Source: Desulfovibrio sp. (GTDB lineage: Bacteria; Desulfobacterota; Desulfovibrionia; Desulfovibrionales; Desulfovibrionaceae). From it: a DNA stretch of 7,855 bases. The notes under the pieces are model-generated. The model saw only the letters and a program-made list of their open reading frames with translations. It had not been told where the DNA came from and searched no databases. Below, one piece after another: positions 5,572 through 7,855 of this stretch. The first letter of the stretch is position 1; every line of letters starts with the position of its first letter. Location: assembly GCF_019424165.1 (NCBI RefSeq), contig NZ_JAHZAA010000008.1, positions 1 to 7,855 of the forward strand, read 5' to 3'. Made by a program: the position numbers and the translations under genes.

Positions 5572-6852
5572 TTACGGCGTTCTGCCCTGATTGTTCCTGC
5601 CACCGTCTTCTGGTGGCTGTTCCACACCATCACCCTTGCCGTTGTTGACGCGCTCCGGCGCATCCTGCTGGCGGGCCAGAGTAAACAGCCGCCCGCGCTG
5701 GACAGCCTGTTTGCCGAATTTTTCGCGCAGGCTGTCCAGCGCGGCGTCAAGCTTCTGCCTTTTGGCTTCCACCTGCGGGTCAAGCTTCTGCCCTGCGGCC
5801 TTGCCTGTGCCGGGCAGGAAAAGCTGCCCGGGGGGCGCGTCAAAGCCCGACACGCCAAGGCCGATAAGGCGCACGGGCTGCGGCAGGGGCAGTTCGGCCA
5901 GCAGGCGGCAGCCTGTTTCAAAAATGGTTTCCGTAGCATTGACGGGTTGTTCCAGCGTGCGGGAGCGCGTGATCTGCCTGAAGTCGCAAAACTTTACCTT
6001 CAGGGTGATGGTGCGCCCCCGGTAGCCGTGCCGCCGCAGGGAGCTGCCCACGCGCTCGGCGTGGGCCATGAGCATGCGCTGTAAAAAATCCCTGTCCCGC
6101 GTGTCCTCGGCAAAGGTGCATTCCGCGCTTTCGCTCTTGGCCTCGCGCTCTGTTTCCACCTTGCGGCTGTCGCGCCCTTGCGCCCGTTCATAGAGCGCAA
6201 GCCCCCATTTGCCGAAACGGCGTTCCATAAAATCCGGGCTGAAGCGGCGCAGCTGGCCTACGGTTCTGACGCCGAGGTCCTGAAGGTTCTGTACCGTGCG
6301 TTTGCCGACGCCGGGTATCTTGCCCACAGGCAGGGCGCACAGGAAGACGTCCATTTCTTCCTGCCGCAGAATAAACACGCCGTCGGGCTTGTTTATGTCC
6401 GAGCATATCTTGGCAAGAAATTTTACCGGGGCCGCACCCACAGAGCAGGTCAGCCCTCCGGTCACATCCACGACACGGGCCTTGATGGCAGCCACAAGCT
6501 CTTCCAGCGGGCCAAAAAGCCGTTCAAGACCTGTGGCGTCCATGTAGGCCTCATCCACGCTGGCTGGCTCCACAAGGGGCGAAAAGTCTTTCAGGGCAGA
6601 CATGATGGCGTGGGAAAGCTCGGTATAACGCTGGTAGCGCCCCCGCACTATTGCGGCTTGCGGACACAGGCGGCGCGCCACAACCATAGGCATGGCCGAG
6701 TGTACGCCAAAGGCGCGGGCTTCGTAGGAACAGGTGGAAACCACGCCCCTGTCGCTGCTGCCGCCCACAATAACCGGGCGGCCCCGCAGGTCGGGGTTGT
6801 CCATCTGCTCCACAGAGGCAAAAAAAGCGTCCATATCGATGTGAATGATCAT
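5572..6852 (-). CDS. dinB: DNA polymerase IV (Y-family translesion polymerase)
   Basis: Pol IV copies past damaged or misaligned template bases at stalled forks, with low fidelity. From the ATG at 6852 the protein has 426 residues, a little longer than most (about 350-400). Palm: HIDMDAFFASVEQ at 4-16 with metal ligand D6 and steric-gate F11, YEARAFGVHSAMP at 43-55, and SVDEAYMDAT at 98-107 with catalytic D100 and E101. SVGAAPVKFLAKICSDINKPDG follows at 137-158. The helix-hairpin-helix thumb (GKIPGVGKRTVQNLQDLGVRTVGQL) lies at 177-201, and the little finger at about 245-340. QLFLP at 343-347 fits the clamp-binding position. The conserved tail KLDAALDSLREKFG...RGRLF ends near 390, followed by a hydrophilic 36-residue extension. 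A TTG at 6879 would add nine residues, but neither start has a clear ribosome-binding site and family members begin at MIIHIDMD. An SOS-type palindrome upstream suggests LexA control. Confidence 0.97.
   Translation of the reverse strand: MIIHIDMDAFFASVEQMDNPDLRGRPVIVGGSSDRGVVSTCSYEARAFGVHSAMPMVVARRLCPQAAIVRGRYQRYTELSHAIMSALKDFSPLVEPASVDEAYMDATGLERLFGPLEELVAAIKARVVDVTGGLTCSVGAAPVKFLAKICSDINKPDGVFILRQEEMDVFLCALPVGKIPGVGKRTVQNLQDLGVRTVGQLRRFSPDFMERRFGKWGLALYERAQGRDSRKVETEREAKSESAECTFAEDTRDRDFLQRMLMAHAERVGSSLRRHGYRGRTITLKVKFCDFRQITRSRTLEQPVNATETIFETGCRLLAELPLPQPVRLIGLGVSGFDAPPGQLFLPGTGKAAGQKLDPQVEAKRQKLDAALDSLREKFGKQAVQRGRLFTLARQQDAPERVNNGKGDGVEQPPEDGGRNNQGRTP
5746..5792. repeat. dinB: 14-bp direct repeat inside dinB
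   Basis: GTCAAGCTTCTGCC occurs at 5746-5759 and again at 5779-5792, exactly 33 bases (11 codons) apart, so the frame is kept. It encodes QKLD twice, at residues 355-358 and 366-369, just after the clamp-binding motif. A small in-frame duplication or chance conservation could explain it; this part of DinB varies in length. Confidence 0.6.
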
Positions 6853-6889
6853 GGCGGGTGGCCCGGCGGGGCTGGTCAAAGGGTGTGGG

Positions 6890-6921
6890 CTGTTTTACCC
6901 CACAGGCCCCGCTTCCGGCAA
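6890..6921 (-). promoter_or_regulatory. dinB promoter with an SOS-box-like palindrome
   Basis: On the minus strand 6905-6890 reads CTGTGGGGTAAAACAG, which is CTGT-N8-ACAG, the E. coli-type LexA-box core. Flanking bases add symmetry (GGC before, CCC after). It ends 37 bases before the dinB ATG. A promoter can be drawn with -35 TTGCCG (complement of 6916-6921), an 18-base spacer, and -10 TAAAAC (complement of 6892-6897), so the palindrome overlaps the -10 box as a repressor site should. The core is exact, but the eight central bases are not AT-rich as in E. coli, and the LexA motif of this organism is unknown. Confidence 0.55.
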
Positions 6922-6950
6922 GGCCGGAAGCTCATGCCGCATCCGGGGCC
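6905..6950. repeat. Nested inverted repeat upstream of dinB
   Basis: The inner arms GCTTCCGGC (6911-6919) and GCCGGAAGC (6923-6931) are perfect over 9 bp around a 3-base loop. Outer arms GGCCCC (6905-6910) and GGGGCC (6945-6950) extend the stem with a 13-base one-sided bulge. The proposed dinB -35 box overlaps the inner stem and loop. As RNA it would be a very stable hairpin; as DNA it could be a cruciform or protein site. Confidence 0.6.
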
Positions 6951-6989
6951 GCGGTGGCGGCACAGGGCTTGCCCCGGCGGCCTTTTTTT
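6947..6989 (+). terminator. Terminator-like hairpin on the plus strand, opposite the transcribed strand
   Basis: GGCCGC (6947-6952) can pair with GCGGCC (6977-6982), and seven T residues follow directly (6983-6989). An inner GGG/CCC pair (6965-6967 with 6972-6974) is possible. This looks like an intrinsic terminator for plus-strand transcription, yet both flanking genes are on the minus strand. It could end antisense transcription coming through dinB, or be accidental. Confidence 0.3.
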
Positions 6990-7122
6990 CGCATTGCTCC
7001 CCGGTTGCCGTAACACCGTGCCGCCGGGAGCACGCCCCTTTGGCGCAGATACGGTATGGCGGCAGGCTGGTGAAGGCAGGCGCGGGCAGCGCGGGTAGGC
7101 AAGCGCAGTCTGGTTGTTGTGC

Positions 7123-7539
7123 CTATTCTGCCTGCCCGGCAAGCCATTGCAGCCAGACGGTGCGACGGCGCGGGCCATCGCCTTCGCACAGGTACACAGA
7201 CTGCCAGGTGCCGAGGCACAGCTCGCCGTTTTCCACAAAGAGCGTCAGGGATGGCCCGTGCAGTGTGGCCTTTATGTGGGCGTCGCTGTTGCCCTCTGCG
7301 TGATGGTAGTCGCCGTGGCGCGGCACAAGGTCGCTGAAAAAGGTCAGCATGTCGCGGCGCACGTCGGGGTCTGCCCCTTCGTTGACTGTCAGGCCGCAGG
7401 TGGTGTGTGGGCAGAAAAGGGCCAGCACACCGTTGCGCCAGCCCTTTTCAATAGAATTGCGTCGCACCAGGCTGCGTAGCTGTGTTGTGATGTCGCGCAT
7501 GTCGCAACGGCATGTTGTTTCAATTTCCAGGTGCAGCAC
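7123..7539 (-). CDS. yjbQ: YjbQ / UPF0047 family protein
   Basis: This complete 138-residue cytoplasmic protein belongs to the YjbQ (UPF0047) family, small proteins with conserved histidines. Family members show a weak thiamine-phosphate-synthase activity, but the physiological role is unsettled. The signature is full: CPHTTCGLTVNEGADPDVRRDM at 43-64, YHHAEGNSDAHIKATLHG at 78-95, LTLFVENGELCLGTWQSVYLCE at 98-119 and DGPRRR at 121-126. The conserved polar and acidic residues H45, E54, H80, E82, D86 and H88 suggest a metal or phosphate site. Translation starts at GTG (7539), fixed by AGGAGG six bases upstream. It begins 16 bases after the stop of the preceding gene, so the two are very likely cotranscribed. 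No terminator is evident before dinB. Confidence 0.95.
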   Translation of the reverse strand: MLHLEIETTCRCDMRDITTQLRSLVRRNSIEKGWRNGVLALFCPHTTCGLTVNEGADPDVRRDMLTFFSDLVPRHGDYHHAEGNSDAHIKATLHGPSLTLFVENGELCLGTWQSVYLCEGDGPRRRTVWLQWLAGQAE

Positions 7540-7545
7540 AGGCAG

Positions 7546-7551
7546 CCTCCT
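7546..7551 (-). promoter_or_regulatory. Shine-Dalgarno sequence that fixes the GTG start of yjbQ
   Basis: AGGAGG on the minus strand (complement of CCTCCT at 7546-7551) is six bases upstream of the GTG at 7539. It is a full match to the anti-Shine-Dalgarno core, and no ATG is placed as well nearby, so GTG initiation is well supported. Confidence 0.85.
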
Positions 7552-7555
7552 GTTG

Positions 7556-7855
7556 TCAGAAGCTTGCGAATTCCATCAGATCGGAACCGGCGATATAGTC
7601 CAGTTCTTCCCGCTGGTTTTCGGGGGTTTCGGTATACAAAAAGCCAAACAGGCCGTAGCGGGAATAGTCGTTTTTGCGCATGCGCAGCACCTTTGCAAAG
7701 CGGCGGCACAGGGCTTCGTAATCAAAGCCGCGCACTGGCGGGCAGTTGGCGGGCTTGTTCAGGGCCATGAAGGTATAGAGCCTGCCCTCTTTGCCCTTGA
7801 GGACTTCTTCCCAGCAGGGGCGCGTACCTTCAAGAAAGCAGCCGTAAGAGTTGAA
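7556..7855 (-). CDS. C-terminal 99 residues of an unrecognised protein (runs off the right edge)
   Basis: The frame is open from the right edge to a TGA at 7556-7558, and the true start lies outside the window. An ATG at 7768 is internal: the 29 codons before it are open and continue the same protein-like composition, and it has no ribosome-binding site. Visible features are two cysteines near the cut end (FNSYGCFLEGTRPCWEEV), an NKPANCPP stretch, a basic, aromatic middle (FAKVLRMRKNDYSRYGLFGFLY) and an acidic end (ETPENQREELDYIAGSDLMEFASF). There is no membrane segment or repeat. I do not recognise the family. The 16-base gap to yjbQ indicates one operon, which is the only clue to function. 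Confidence 0.75.
   Translation of the reverse strand, partial: FNSYGCFLEGTRPCWEEVLKGKEGRLYTFMALNKPANCPPVRGFDYEALCRRFAKVLRMRKNDYSRYGLFGFLYTETPENQREELDYIAGSDLMEFASF

Larger units (their letters stand above)
6853..7122. other. Gene-free, hairpin-rich spacer between yjbQ and dinB
   Basis: No convincing gene lies in these 270 bases. Besides the SOS-like box, three inverted repeats follow one another. The first has 9-bp arms at 6911-6919 and 6923-6931, embraced by GGCCCC (6905-6910) and GGGGCC (6945-6950). The second has GGCCGC (6947-6952) with GCGGCC (6977-6982) and a plus-strand run of seven T. The third has GCTCCC (6996-7001) with GGGAGC (7026-7031). None has a T-tract on the minus strand, so I see no intrinsic terminator for yjbQ, and read-through into dinB is possible. 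Confidence 0.6.

Noticed and set aside
6853..6879. TTG start for dinB nine codons upstream
   Set aside because: There is no ribosome-binding site and no family support for MTSPAGPPA. It also lies almost on the inferred transcription start.
6932..6994. A 20-codon minus-strand frame in the yjbQ-dinB spacer
   Set aside because: Its GGGGAG is only two bases from the ATG, too close for good initiation, and the composition looks like random GC-rich sequence.
6178..7098. A 306-residue plus-strand open frame across the 5' half of dinB and the spacer
   Set aside because: It is the complement of certain dinB codons, has no recognisable domain, and shows no ribosome-binding site worth noting.
1..7855. 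CRISPR arrays, tRNA or rRNA genes, insertion sequences, integration sites
   Set aside because: I looked for regularly spaced repeats, tRNA-like cloverleafs, transposase signatures and flanking target duplications and saw none. Gene order and composition look like stable chromosome.

Overview
The window reads as an ordinary chromosomal segment of a GC-rich, Gram-negative bacterium. Supporting signs are an outer-membrane TonB-dependent receptor, a long Pro/Gly/Ala-rich MutL linker typical of high-GC genomes, and GC-rich codon use throughout. The gene styles are most like those of a Desulfovibrio-type delta-proteobacterium. That placement is an impression from protein style, not a database match.

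Layout. (1) Positions 1-1943 hold a divergent pair: the N-terminal third of a TonB-dependent receptor on the minus strand (it leaves the window at position 1) and an AraC-family regulator on the plus strand. The 237-base spacer between them carries a strong sigma70-like promoter, an AT-rich 19-bp dyad over its -10 box, and a GC-rich inverted repeat in the receptor leader. This is the classical arrangement of a siderophore or iron-uptake receptor with its local activator. (2) Positions 2093-2470 hold a small minus-strand protein with two CxxC knuckles, followed by a textbook intrinsic terminator. (3) Positions 2660-4843 encode MutL, divergent from the small gene. (4) Positions 5000-5476 encode an EVE-domain protein in the same direction as mutL, followed by a probable terminator. 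(5) Positions 5572-6852 encode DNA polymerase IV (dinB) on the minus strand, convergent with the EVE gene. A CTGT-N8-ACAG palindrome, the E. coli-type SOS box, lies 37 bases upstream of its ATG. (6) Positions 6853-7122 are a gene-free, hairpin-rich spacer. (7) Positions 7123-7855 hold a two-gene minus-strand unit: a YjbQ/UPF0047 protein starting at GTG, preceded by the 3' end of an unrecognised gene that enters from the right edge.

How the genes fit together. The centre of the window is a DNA-maintenance neighbourhood: MutL for mismatch repair, Pol IV for translesion synthesis under probable SOS control, and an EVE protein of the family that reads modified bases. The left edge is a nutrient-uptake module. 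The right edge is unrelated housekeeping. I found no transposase, integrase, CRISPR array, tRNA or rRNA, and no clear sign of a new multi-gene system. The points most worth checking are the SOS-type box at dinB, the possible leaderless mutL transcript, the changed last residue of the MutL endonuclease motif, the regulatory dyads at the receptor/AraC pair, and the structured spacer before dinB.
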